DNA of 64,000 nt, from assembly GCF_017743865.1 (NCBI RefSeq), contig NZ_JAGHRJ010000014.1:1-64000 (forward strand). The letters are read 5' to 3'. The stretch is from Labrenzia sp. R4_2. Lineage in GTDB: Bacteria; Pseudomonadota; Alphaproteobacteria; Rhizobiales; Stappiaceae. This document shows positions 1 through 8,789 of the stretch, in pieces. Positions within the stretch are counted from its first letter, which is position 1; each line of letters begins with the position of its first letter. The translations under genes were made by a program, and so were the position numbers. The notes below the pieces were generated by a model, which had not been told where the DNA came from, did not search any database, and saw only the letters and a list, made by a program, of their open reading frames with translations.

Positions 1-1
1 G

Positions 2-178
2 ACGCAACGGGGCAGAAAACATTCAAATCCTACTCCCGAAAACAAATACACAAAAAAAATCAAAACCTCGCTCTTTAGCGGGGATATGCGCGTCTTGAAA
101 CAGCTGCGCTCCGAACTCATGGCAGACGACCAAAAAGCAATAAAGCTCAAACAAAAAGGCAAATGCGTAAAAGTCTGA
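2..178 (+). CDS. Possible 3' end of an unrecognised CDS cut by the window edge
   Basis: The frame is open from base 2 to a TGA at 176-178, giving 58 residues that are very rich in lysine and end in KQKGKCVKV. An internal ATG at 86 would give a 30-residue protein instead. The DNA is clearly more AT-rich than the rest of the window. No domain is recognised, and chance openness in AT-rich DNA is a real alternative. Confidence 0.22.
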   Translation, partial: TQRGRKHSNPTPENKYTKKIKTSLFSGDMRVLKQLRSELMADDQKAIKLKQKGKCVKV

Positions 179-236
179 TCACAAAATTAAAGCTACCTGA
201 ATAAAGGCCTAGCTTTGGTTCGAGACCCAAAATGAA

Positions 237-1112
237 TCATAGTGGCCGAACGTCTACAGCGTGAAAGCTGCTTTGGTCGCCGGAAGATCGCAAAACGCCT
301 TTGACGGGGGCGACATCCGAATAGTCTCGGCCATAGGCAACGACGATATGGTCCGAACCTGCAAAGCATGCGTTCGTCGGATCGTATTCAATCCACCCGG
401 TCTCTATGCCACACCATGCACAAACCCAAGCATGCATGGCATCGGCGCCCTCGAGGCGCGGCTGACCTTTTGGGGGCAATGTCCTCAAGAAGCCGGACAC
501 ATATCCGGCCGGGATACCAAGCGATCGCAAGCCTGAAATCATGATATGGGAAAAGTCCTGACACACACCATGGCGTTGTGAAAACGCCTCTGCAGGTGGT
601 GTTGACACTTCTGTTGCCTCCGGATCAAAACGCATTTCTTCGTGCAACGCCTTGCCAATGGCTTTCACGATGCTCATGGTGGAAAGCCCAGTGCTTGCAT
701 GAGATTTGGCAAATGCCGTTATGGCTGGATCCGCCGGAACTCTTGGAGAGATACCCGTATAGTGTGCCGGGGCGATGGCGGTTAGGTTCCGGTTCGCCAA
801 AACCTCTTGTTCAAGCGTTTGGAGGTCCGGCGAAAAATCGAGACTGGCTGCAGGTTGGAGCCGTTCAACAGTCGCCTTGAGAGACACTTCGATCTTGTCG
901 ATTGGCTCATGAAACACCAGGACCGTCATGACATTGCCAAAAAAATCACGGGTATCGTGTCGTTCTTGAGGCTTGGGCTCAATAGTCAGCAATCTGGAGG
1001 GGACGGTCTGTTTGCCCGGGACGTCGGAGGGCAAAAGCCGGACAAGGGTTCGTGCGTGTTCAGATGGCGCCCCATAATCATATCCGACAGTCAGGCGAAT
1101 TTCGTAGCGCAT
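237..1112 (-). CDS. Transglutaminase-like cysteine protease family protein
   Basis: A 291-residue protein with an N-terminal bacterial transglutaminase-like beta domain (about 1-85) and a transglutaminase core (about 150-260). The Cys-His-Asp triad is visible as C184 in HGVCQDF, H227 in MHAWV and D244 in EYDPTN. No signal peptide is seen, so it is probably cytoplasmic. It is the last gene of a three-gene minus-strand operon, 17 nt after the ATP-grasp/alpha-E gene. Small transglutaminase-like proteins are conserved partners of COG2307/COG2308-type genes, where they are thought to hydrolyse or transfer amide or peptide bonds. The real substrate is unknown. Confidence 0.85.
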   Translation of the reverse strand: MRYEIRLTVGYDYGAPSEHARTLVRLLPSDVPGKQTVPSRLLTIEPKPQERHDTRDFFGNVMTVLVFHEPIDKIEVSLKATVERLQPAASLDFSPDLQTLEQEVLANRNLTAIAPAHYTGISPRVPADPAITAFAKSHASTGLSTMSIVKAIGKALHEEMRFDPEATEVSTPPAEAFSQRHGVCQDFSHIMISGLRSLGIPAGYVSGFLRTLPPKGQPRLEGADAMHAWVCAWCGIETGWIEYDPTNACFAGSDHIVVAYGRDYSDVAPVKGVLRSSGDQSSFHAVDVRPL

Positions 1113-1129
1113 CAGTTTTCATTCCGATC

Positions 1130-3526
1130 CTAGATCAGATAATTGGTGGTCAGGCGGTCCGAGACTTCGGACAGACGAATGCGAACGCGCTCTAGCCGCC
1201 GTGCGTTCATTTCTGATGGTGAGGCGACAGACAGCTGCGCCTCAAGTGGCAGTAGCGCCCTGAGAACGGGCGACACGCGGCCGCTAATCCTTGCATTCGG
1301 CAGGTCCTCTGCAATCCGCCGCATGGCTGTGACCTGAAAGAGTATTGCGCGTGGATTGCTGGCATCGAGAGCCAAGAGGTCGGTGACGGTTTCGTTTGTT
1401 GGGTCAATGCGATAACGGCGCTGATGGGTGATCACGCTGTCAGCATACTCAAGGGCAACATCCGGGAAACCGGGTCCGGCGTCATCTCCTGCAAATGCCA
1501 TCAATACGCCGGCCGCCCCATCTGCGCGTTCTATCGCCCGGCCGAGCGTCAGGAACCGCCAACCGGAGGTCCGGTGCATGTTTTCATGCACAAGGCCTTT
1601 GAAGCCGGTGATCTTTCTTAAAAGAATGCCAAGTGCTCTCGCCGTGTCATCTCCACGGGCAAGGTCCGGAGTCAGATCTTTCAAACTGTTGGTGAGATCG
1701 GCGAGGGCCGCCCAACCATCTATGGAAAACCGGTCGCGGACTTTGCCCGCAGATACCCGGGCAGCGCTCAAGGGTGGGTTCAGAGCGGTGATGACGGCCT
1801 CATCAGGATCGAGCGACAGCAGTCGAAGCTGTTCTGCGATTTGAACAAGTCGCGGATCTTGGTCATATCCTGCCTCAGCAAGCCGCAGGTGATAGCCGCG
1901 CAGCAGTCGGATCACGCCTTCAGCTCTTTCTATGTAGCGCCCGAGCCAAAAGAGATTGTCCGCCGCCCGGCTGGGCAGGACGCTCGGCCCTTGACGCCGG
2001 AAGTTTTTGGCATCGAAAAGCGTTTCCTGCCGGACAGCGCTGTCTCTCATGACCCAGACGTCTGCGACAGACCCGCCTTGTTGCATGGAGAGGGCTGTGG
2101 CATCGCCGCTGCGGCCGATACGGGCATAGCCTCCGGGCAGGAAAACCCACCCCTCGGCCGTGCGGGCAGCAAAGACACGGATGCTCATAGGGCGGGGGAC
2201 AAGCCTGTCGCCATCCCAGACCGGTGTGGTCGATAGGGTTACGGCCTCTTGTCCGACAAGCTGGCCGGCGCCGGTGTCTATCCAGGTCGAGAGGGCTTCG
2301 GGCGTTTGCAGAGCTGGGTCGTGTCTTGGACCATCTGTCCGGCCGATATCGAAGGGCAGGGCCCTGCTGAAAGCTTCCCCGACGAACAATTCTTCTGCGT
2401 TAGCTTTCACATGGTCCCGCTCGGCGGCTTGTCCGCACCACCAGGTTGCCAGATTAGGGATTTTGAGATGTTCACCCAATACCACATCGGCGATCTGCGG
2501 CAGGAATGCCATCAAGGCTCTGGTTTCAAGGATCCCGGAGCCGAGGCTGTTGACCAGATTCACATTCGAGTGGCGAACCGCATCCACTAGTCCAGGTGTT
2601 CCAAGGTGAGATGTCTCATCAAGTTCCAACGGATCCGCGTATGACGCGTCCAGCCGGCGCCACAGAACACTGACCGGTTTAGGGCCGGATACTGTCCGCA
2701 TTTGAACCGTGCCGTCCTGCACAAGCAGATCTGCGCCCTCCAGAAGTGTCAGTCCGAGATAACGCGCGATGTAAGTGTGTTCAAAGTAAGTATCGTTGCC
2801 GGGGCCAGGCGTCAGGATCGCAGTGCGCCCCCCCTCAGTCGAAGGTAAGTCATCCATGGCATCGCGAAAGGCGCGGAAAAAGCCTGCCAACCGCTGTACC
2901 CTGGACTGAGGAAACGGTTCGGGAAACACCCGTACCGTCGCCATTCTGTTTTCCAGCGCAAAACCAGCGCCCGATGGGGCTTGTGTTCTGTCGCCCAGCA
3001 CCAGCCAGGAGCCGTCCGGGCTGCGGCCGATTTCGAACGCCAGAAAATGGAGATGGTGGCCTGAAGCCGGTGTCAATCCGACGAGCGGCCGGTGCCATTC
3101 CGGGTTTTGTGCGACAAGTTCTGCGGGCAAATGACCATCGCGGACCAGGGTTGCGTCGCCATAAAGATCGGCCACCACCCGCTCCAAGAGCTCAGCGCGT
3201 TGCGTCAGCCCTTCACAGATCTCTGCCCATTCTCTTTCATGCAGGATCACCGGAATATGGCTCAGGGGCCAGTCGCGTTCCTGGTGGGGGTCAGTGCTGT
3301 ATTGGCGGAAAAACACTCCGGCATCCCGCAGGTATTGATCTCCGCGGGCGAAACAGGCCGTGATCTCCGGCTGCGACAGTTGCGACAGTTGCTTAATGAA
3401 TGGCCCCCAAACCGGGCGCATCACGCCATTGGGGTCAAGCAGCTCGTCAGCGACGCCGGATTGGAGGGCATAATCCCGCAACAAGGGGTTTGTTGCCGAA
3501 AGGGTTTCTTTTGCGGGCGTGGTCAT
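1130..3526 (-). CDS. Circularly permuted ATP-grasp and alpha-E domain fusion protein
   Basis: A 798-residue protein. The ATG at 3526 was chosen because it overlaps the upstream stop by 4 nt (ATGA) and gives the family N-terminus; the frame is open a further 65 codons upstream, but those lie inside the DUF2126 gene. Residues of about 1-480 match the circularly permuted ATP-grasp type 2 family, with segments such as VLGDRTQAPSGAGFALENR and LTPGPGNDTYFEH. From about residue 500, beginning at LPSRAADNLFWLGRYIERAE, is the alpha-helical alpha-E (DUF403) domain. The two are separate proteins in many bacteria and fused here. By context it is a predicted amide or peptide ligase; no reaction is established. 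Confidence 0.87.
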   Translation of the reverse strand: MTTPAKETLSATNPLLRDYALQSGVADELLDPNGVMRPVWGPFIKQLSQLSQPEITACFARGDQYLRDAGVFFRQYSTDPHQERDWPLSHIPVILHEREWAEICEGLTQRAELLERVVADLYGDATLVRDGHLPAELVAQNPEWHRPLVGLTPASGHHLHFLAFEIGRSPDGSWLVLGDRTQAPSGAGFALENRMATVRVFPEPFPQSRVQRLAGFFRAFRDAMDDLPSTEGGRTAILTPGPGNDTYFEHTYIARYLGLTLLEGADLLVQDGTVQMRTVSGPKPVSVLWRRLDASYADPLELDETSHLGTPGLVDAVRHSNVNLVNSLGSGILETRALMAFLPQIADVVLGEHLKIPNLATWWCGQAAERDHVKANAEELFVGEAFSRALPFDIGRTDGPRHDPALQTPEALSTWIDTGAGQLVGQEAVTLSTTPVWDGDRLVPRPMSIRVFAARTAEGWVFLPGGYARIGRSGDATALSMQQGGSVADVWVMRDSAVRQETLFDAKNFRRQGPSVLPSRAADNLFWLGRYIERAEGVIRLLRGYHLRLAEAGYDQDPRLVQIAEQLRLLSLDPDEAVITALNPPLSAARVSAGKVRDRFSIDGWAALADLTNSLKDLTPDLARGDDTARALGILLRKITGFKGLVHENMHRTSGWRFLTLGRAIERADGAAGVLMAFAGDDAGPGFPDVALEYADSVITHQRRYRIDPTNETVTDLLALDASNPRAILFQVTAMRRIAEDLPNARISGRVSPVLRALLPLEAQLSVASPSEMNARRLERVRIRLSEVSDRLTTNYLI

Positions 3527-6500
3527 ATCAACCCGCCTTGCCGCCGCAGATCTAGCGTCATTGGGAACTCCGGATGCGGCGTTTCCCAGATAGGGGTGTA
3601 TTGCCCGGAGGAATGGCCAAACCCTTCGAACCGGGCCAGCCGGCGTGCTTCCGCTTCGTTGCCATTGACGGGAAACGTGTCGTAGTTTCGGCCGCCTGGA
3701 TGCGCCACATGATAGACACACCCGCCGACCGGCCGCGATGACCAGCGGTCATAGATGTCGAAGGTCAAAGGGGCGTTGACTGGCAGAACGGGGTGCAAGG
3801 CTTCGGCCGGTTGCCAGGCTTTGAAACGGACACCGCCAACATTGGTTCCCGCCGTACCGGTTTCGGTCATCGGTATTGGGCGCTGGTTGCACATGATGGC
3901 ATACCGGTCTTTAAAGGCGGTCGTCATCTGCACTTGAAGGCGCTCCACCGAGCTGTCGGTATACCGGACCGTTCCGCCAATTGCTCCGGTCTCGCCAAGG
4001 ACATGCCACGGTTCCAGGGCCTGCCGGATCTCCAGATGAACACCTTCGACATCGACCGCACCACAGAACGGGAAGCGGAACTCGGCTTGGGCTTCATACC
4101 AGGCAGGGTCGAGCTCGAAACCATGGTCTTTCAAATCCGCAAGAACGGAGAGGAAATCCTGCCAGACAAAATGCGGGAGCATGTATCGATCATGAAGAAC
4201 CGTGCCCCAGCGCACCGGCTGGCCCGTCACCGGTTTCGCCCAGCACCGGGCAATGATGGCGCGCAAGAGCAGCTGCTGCGCAAGGTTCATGCGCGGGTGC
4301 GGTGGCATTTCAAAACCGCGGAACTCCACAAGTCCCAAACGGCCAGTCGGGCCATCCGGGGAATAAAGCTTGTCGATGCAGATTTCTGCCCGGTGGGTGT
4401 TGCCGGTGACATCCGTCATCATGTTCCGGAGCAGGCGGTCAACAAGCCAGGGCGGCGTGTAATCTCCAGTGCCCGGTCCGGCAATTTGGGACAAAGCGAT
4501 TTCCAGCTCGTAAAGAGTGTCGTGGCGGGCTTCGTCTATCCGTGGAGCCTGGCTGGTGGGGCCGATAAACAGGCCGGAAAACAGGTACGACAATGACGGG
4601 TGCCGCTGCCACAGCAAGATCAGTGACTTGAGGAGGTCCGGGCGCCGCAAGAAAGGACTGTCTTCCAGCGTCGCACCGCCAACGACAACATGATTTCCGC
4701 CGCCGGTGCCCGTGTGCCGGCCATCAATCATGAACTTGTCCGCCCCCAAGCGGCATTGTCGGGCCTCTTCGTAGATCGCCTCCGTCGTCGCGACACAATC
4801 GTCCCAGCTTGCAGCGGGATGAATGTTGACCTCCAGAACGCCGGGGTCCGGAGCGACCCGGACGACGTTGAGCCTTGGGTCATTCGGCGGTCCATATCCT
4901 TCAATATGAACCTTGAGACCGAGCTGTTCTGCACTCAGCTCTGCAGCGGCGAGAAGCTCGAGATACTCTTCAAGACGTTCGACGGGTGGCATAAAGATGC
5001 ACAGCCGACCCTCGCGCAGTTCGATCGCAAGTGCGGTTCGGACGGACCCATCTGATGGATCGATCCCTCCTTGCGGGACAACAGTTTGAACATCTCCAGT
5101 TTCCCGCTGTGTCTGTACCGGTTGGGAATGCTCAGCACTTGTCTCCGGCAAAAGCTCAGCTTTTTCCTTCTCCTCTGCGGCGAGCCGGTCAATTTCCTCC
5201 TGAATGGCACGCCGGCGTTTCTGCGTGAGCTCATCCTGATAGTCCGGCAGGGCAGCAGTTTGCAGGGAAGGGTCCGCCGTGTACGTGTAGGGATAATCGA
5301 CAGGCCGGATATAGGGCAGAGATCCAAGCGGCAACCGGAAACCGGCAGGGCTGTCACCTGGAACGAGGAACAGGTGGCCCCGGCGCGACCGCCAGCGTTC
5401 AGACCGCCATTTTGGCCCTGTGCTTTTGCTCTGCCAGCTCTGGACCGGCAGCACATATCCGACCGCGGTTTCAAGGCCACGACCAAAGACGCGTGCAAAC
5501 CGGGCCCGCTCTTCGGCATCTTTTAGTTTTGGATTCTGTGGCGACAGATTCTCCGGAAGGTTTGCTTCCTTCACGATCCATTCGGCCGGATCTTCAAAGA
5601 CTGGTTGAACATGTTCCTTCGGCAGGTCGAGATGTTCGGCAATCGCTTCGAGCAGCGCGCCCGCCTTGGATGGATCTTCGACGGGCTTGCTGTCCTCAAG
5701 CGCGATCAGGTCCGGGTTTTTCCAGATTTGCGTGCCGTCTGTCCGCCAAAACAGCGAAAACGTCCAGCGTGGTAGCGTTTCGCCCGGATACCATTTCCCC
5801 TGCCCGTAGTGCAGGACCCCGCCGGGCGCAAACCGTTCGCGCAGGCGGCGGATCAACTGATCGGCCAACCCCCGTTTTGTCGGTCCGACGGCGGCGGTGT
5901 TCCACTCTGAACTTTCAAAGTCATCAATCGAGACAAAGGTCGGCTCCCCGCCCATTGTGAGCCGGACATCTCCGGCAGTGAGAGCCTCATCGACTTTTCG
6001 TCCAGTTTGAAGAAGCCGCTCCCAGGCGTCATCGGAAAAGGGTTTTGTAATTCTTGGATGCTCGGAAACACGGGCGATGTTCATGTCGAACTTGAAGGCG
6101 GTTTCGGCAGATGTGGCCGACCCGGAAATCGGAGCCGCGTTCTTATAATGGGGTGTTGCCGCCAGCGGGATATGGCTCTCACCGGTCAAAAGGCCGGATG
6201 TCGGATCAAGACCGATCCATCCTGCGCCGGGAATATACACCTCCACCCATGCATGGAGATCCGTGAAGTCATGGTCTGTGCCGGAGGGGCCATCCAGAGC
6301 CTTCACATCCGGTTTCAACTGGATCAGGTAGCCGGAGACGAACCGCGCGGCAAATCCGAGATGCCTGAGCACCTGAACAAGCAGCCAGCTTGAATCCCGG
6401 CACGATCCGGACCCTTTGGTGAGGGTCTCCTCAGGCGTCTGAACGCCTGGCTCCAAGCGGATTGTATAGTCGATTTCCTCCGAGACCCTGTAATTGAGGC

Positions 6501-6939
6501 CAACAAGAAAATCGACCGTGCGGGTTTCGTCCAGACCGATCGACCCGATGAATTTTGCCAGTTTCGGCCCTTCCGCCTCTGGTGTCCGATAGATGACCAG
6601 ATCGTCTTTCAGGTCCGCATCGTACTCGAATGGCCAATGCTCGGCGCGATCTTCAACGAAAAAATCGAACGGATTGTAGACGGTCATGTCCGCAACAAGA
6701 TCGACTTCGATTTTGAACTCCCGAACCGGTTCCGGGAACACGAAACGGGCGAGCCAGTTGCCGTATGGGTCTTGCTGATGATTGACGAAATGGCCACCCG
6801 GAGAAACCTTCAGGCTGTGCGAAATCACCCGCGTCCGGCTGTGCGGTGCCGGTCTCAGCCTGACAATCTGCGGTGAAAGTGTCACTGGCCGGTCATAGGC
6901 ATAGTGGGTTAGGTGATAAAGACTTGCATGAATGGCCAT
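3523..6939 (-). CDS. Large transglutaminase-like / DUF2126 protein
   Basis: A 1138-residue protein, first gene of the amidoligase-like operon. The N-terminus (1-90) is a bacterial transglutaminase-like N domain; the core follows with C180 in GSGSCRDSS, H229 in DLHAWV and D245 in LDPTSG. The rest, from about 300, is the DUF2126 region with a highly conserved IDGRHTGTGGGNHVVVGG segment and LVEFRGFEMPPHPRM near residue 860. Full length is typical of the DUF2126 family. The function is unproven; the fused putative protease and adjacent ATP-grasp gene suggest synthesis and trimming of an amide-linked product. Its stop overlaps the start of the ATP-grasp gene by 4 nt. Confidence 0.88.
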   Translation of the reverse strand: MAIHASLYHLTHYAYDRPVTLSPQIVRLRPAPHSRTRVISHSLKVSPGGHFVNHQQDPYGNWLARFVFPEPVREFKIEVDLVADMTVYNPFDFFVEDRAEHWPFEYDADLKDDLVIYRTPEAEGPKLAKFIGSIGLDETRTVDFLVGLNYRVSEEIDYTIRLEPGVQTPEETLTKGSGSCRDSSWLLVQVLRHLGFAARFVSGYLIQLKPDVKALDGPSGTDHDFTDLHAWVEVYIPGAGWIGLDPTSGLLTGESHIPLAATPHYKNAAPISGSATSAETAFKFDMNIARVSEHPRITKPFSDDAWERLLQTGRKVDEALTAGDVRLTMGGEPTFVSIDDFESSEWNTAAVGPTKRGLADQLIRRLRERFAPGGVLHYGQGKWYPGETLPRWTFSLFWRTDGTQIWKNPDLIALEDSKPVEDPSKAGALLEAIAEHLDLPKEHVQPVFEDPAEWIVKEANLPENLSPQNPKLKDAEERARFARVFGRGLETAVGYVLPVQSWQSKSTGPKWRSERWRSRRGHLFLVPGDSPAGFRLPLGSLPYIRPVDYPYTYTADPSLQTAALPDYQDELTQKRRRAIQEEIDRLAAEEKEKAELLPETSAEHSQPVQTQRETGDVQTVVPQGGIDPSDGSVRTALAIELREGRLCIFMPPVERLEEYLELLAAAELSAEQLGLKVHIEGYGPPNDPRLNVVRVAPDPGVLEVNIHPAASWDDCVATTEAIYEEARQCRLGADKFMIDGRHTGTGGGNHVVVGGATLEDSPFLRRPDLLKSLILLWQRHPSLSYLFSGLFIGPTSQAPRIDEARHDTLYELEIALSQIAGPGTGDYTPPWLVDRLLRNMMTDVTGNTHRAEICIDKLYSPDGPTGRLGLVEFRGFEMPPHPRMNLAQQLLLRAIIARCWAKPVTGQPVRWGTVLHDRYMLPHFVWQDFLSVLADLKDHGFELDPAWYEAQAEFRFPFCGAVDVEGVHLEIRQALEPWHVLGETGAIGGTVRYTDSSVERLQVQMTTAFKDRYAIMCNQRPIPMTETGTAGTNVGGVRFKAWQPAEALHPVLPVNAPLTFDIYDRWSSRPVGGCVYHVAHPGGRNYDTFPVNGNEAEARRLARFEGFGHSSGQYTPIWETPHPEFPMTLDLRRQGGLI

Positions 6940-7142
6940 GGAGTGCTCGTGTCGCGCAGGAGGTGGCCTGTACTATGGCAGAGATGATTTGCATTGCACA
7001 AGGACCGGGGCCAGCTGCCAACTGACCGCAACTGCAGAAAAAAGCGGCAGTCTCTGAGCCCAAAGCCGTTTCATTAGCGCAAACCGTTATTGAGTATCCA
7101 CCTGGTCGGTATGTAGCGAGTGCAGGTTATCGCCGAAGAAAA

Positions 7143-8453
7143 TCAATCCTTGTCCGGATCCGGGATCCAGCCGACAGCCACACGGCTCTCCGTTTCAAAG
7201 GGAGAGGCGACGGCACGCGCGGTGATCAGCTCCTTAAGCTCCAGCGCGGTCAGGTCTGGGTCTTTTTCCAGAAGCCGGGCGGCAAGTGCGGCAAGGCGCG
7301 GGACGGAATAGCTGGAGCCGGATGTAACGCCAGCAGCTCCCCGGAAATCGGTCACCGCGATGTTTTCCGCAGGGACCATCAGGTCGACGCTGGCTCTGCC
7401 CCAGTTTGACCCCGGCGCCAATCGGCCAAAGCCATCTGCCGAGGTGACCGTCAGAATGTTGTCCAGATCGAGCGCCGCGGGATAGACCGGTTGTGCATCG
7501 ATATCGCGGCCATTGTTGCCAGCTGACACGATGGCCAAGATGTTCTGGTCTTTGAGTGCTTCGGCGAAGTCCGTCCAGTCTTTCTCTGATTTACTTCCGA
7601 GTGGCATCGCAAGGATACGGATCTCGTCGTCGAGTGCACGGGCAACAATATCGGCCATCCGGCTCATATCCGGGCGCGGATAACGGAAAGGCACCAGAGC
7701 CGCATTTGGGGCTTCGCGGGCGAATACGGAGGCGACCGCTGTGCCGTGGCGCACCGGGAGAAACGCACCCCTGGAGGTGTCGCCATCATAAGGCCAGGGG
7801 TCCATATCCCAAAAGTCGTATCCTATCGGAGCGCCGCCATCGTCGCGCGCCAACCGATCGCGAAACAGCGGGAGGTCATAGGCAAGTCCGGAATCAACAA
7901 ATGCCACCCGTGCACCGCCTGGATCTGTGCCCTCAGGCCACGGGGCTTGAAGAGTCTCTGTCCAGCGAAGGGTTTCCATGTCGCCTTGGAGCTGATCCAT
8001 GAGGACCCACGGCTCATCTTCGTAGCGGATCTTGCGGGCCGATCGCACCACGCAGCTGCCATCTGCGATCGCAAGAAGGCTGGGAAGAAGCGCATTGTCC
8101 TTGTTCCGATAGTAGGTGGCTCTGATTTGGCGGGGAGATCCTCCTGCAAAGCGGATTTCAACGGTCAGCTCATCACCAGCGGGCAAAACCAGGCGGATGT
8201 CCTGCCGTGCCGGCGGGCCGGAGGCTGGGAGGCTCGTTTCGTTGAGCAGCCAGCTTTGCGGAACTGCGTTTTGAATTGAAAAACCGGTTGGAGGCGTGTC
8301 AGCACAGACGGATGATATCGCGCGTTCCAAAACCGTCTTCGCGGGCTGAACGGACAGTTCTTCGGCTTTGGTGTCCGGACTGCCAAGCAGAAAGCTTGCA
8401 AGGAAAAAAAGGATAGTTCCGGACCAGCTCGTCTTGGTGATGTAAGAAATCAT
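7143..8453 (-). CDS. Secreted S8 family (subtilisin-like) serine peptidase
   Basis: A 436-residue protein with an N-terminal hydrophobic signal sequence (about 8-26) followed by a domain of about 150 residues with no recognisable motif, then a subtilase domain. Catalytic residues are D187 in VAFVDSGL, H236 in RHGTAV and S381 in SGSSYSVP, with the oxyanion asparagine in SAGNNG (about 313-314). The serine motif is GSS rather than the usual GTS. Expected to act in the periplasm or outside the cell. Cysteines C50 and C133 flank the central N-terminal region and could form a disulfide. It stands about 200 nt from the DUF2126 operon on the same strand; a functional link is not evident. Confidence 0.85.
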   Translation of the reverse strand: MISYITKTSWSGTILFFLASFLLGSPDTKAEELSVQPAKTVLERAISSVCADTPPTGFSIQNAVPQSWLLNETSLPASGPPARQDIRLVLPAGDELTVEIRFAGGSPRQIRATYYRNKDNALLPSLLAIADGSCVVRSARKIRYEDEPWVLMDQLQGDMETLRWTETLQAPWPEGTDPGGARVAFVDSGLAYDLPLFRDRLARDDGGAPIGYDFWDMDPWPYDGDTSRGAFLPVRHGTAVASVFAREAPNAALVPFRYPRPDMSRMADIVARALDDEIRILAMPLGSKSEKDWTDFAEALKDQNILAIVSAGNNGRDIDAQPVYPAALDLDNILTVTSADGFGRLAPGSNWGRASVDLMVPAENIAVTDFRGAAGVTSGSSYSVPRLAALAARLLEKDPDLTALELKELITARAVASPFETESRVAVGWIPDPDKD

Positions 8454-8504
8454 GCAGGTTTCGTCCGATCACAGGTCCTGCGGATCTTGACCGCCTTTCG
8501 ACGT

Positions 8505-8606
8505 CTACTTGTCCTTGCTCACACTCCGCCAAGCGGCAAAGGCGATGAGAACAAAGACCAGTGACAACAGCAAATGACCAATTTCCGGTCCGGTCAAGCC
8601 GAGCAT
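8505..8606 (-). CDS. Possible 33-residue single-pass membrane peptide
   Basis: The frame from ATG 8604-8606 to TAG 8505-8507 encodes 33 residues: a short polar N-terminus, a hydrophobic stretch (HLLLSLVFVLIAFAAW) and a basic tail (RSVSKDK). This is a textbook small-membrane-protein layout. A GGAGG lies about 13 nt upstream of the ATG, which is rather far; an upstream in-frame ATG would give 58 residues. It ends 51 nt before the S8 peptidase start on the same strand, so the two may be co-transcribed. The 183 nt between it and the flavoprotein gene stop at 8790 show nothing else. Confidence 0.4.
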   Translation of the reverse strand: MLGLTGPEIGHLLLSLVFVLIAFAAWRSVSKDK

Positions 8607-8789
8607 GTTTGTCTCAGTGCCTCCATCATCAGCTGGGTTGTCCCAAATCCATTTCTGGTGTCTGCCGATTCCTACGTACATGTCATTCGCCGGATCAGCC
8701 GGAGAGCAGTTACGACAGCTATATGGAGCGGATGGTGGTCTCCGCCAGTGCCGCTTGGACGGCCCGTATCTGAATTGCGAAGCCCGGCC

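Noticed and set aside
3527..3721. N-terminal extension of the ATP-grasp/alpha-E protein by 65 residues
   Set aside because: The extra residues are arginine-rich, lie wholly inside the DUF2126 coding sequence, and the ATG at 3526 gives the usual family start with an ATGA overlap.
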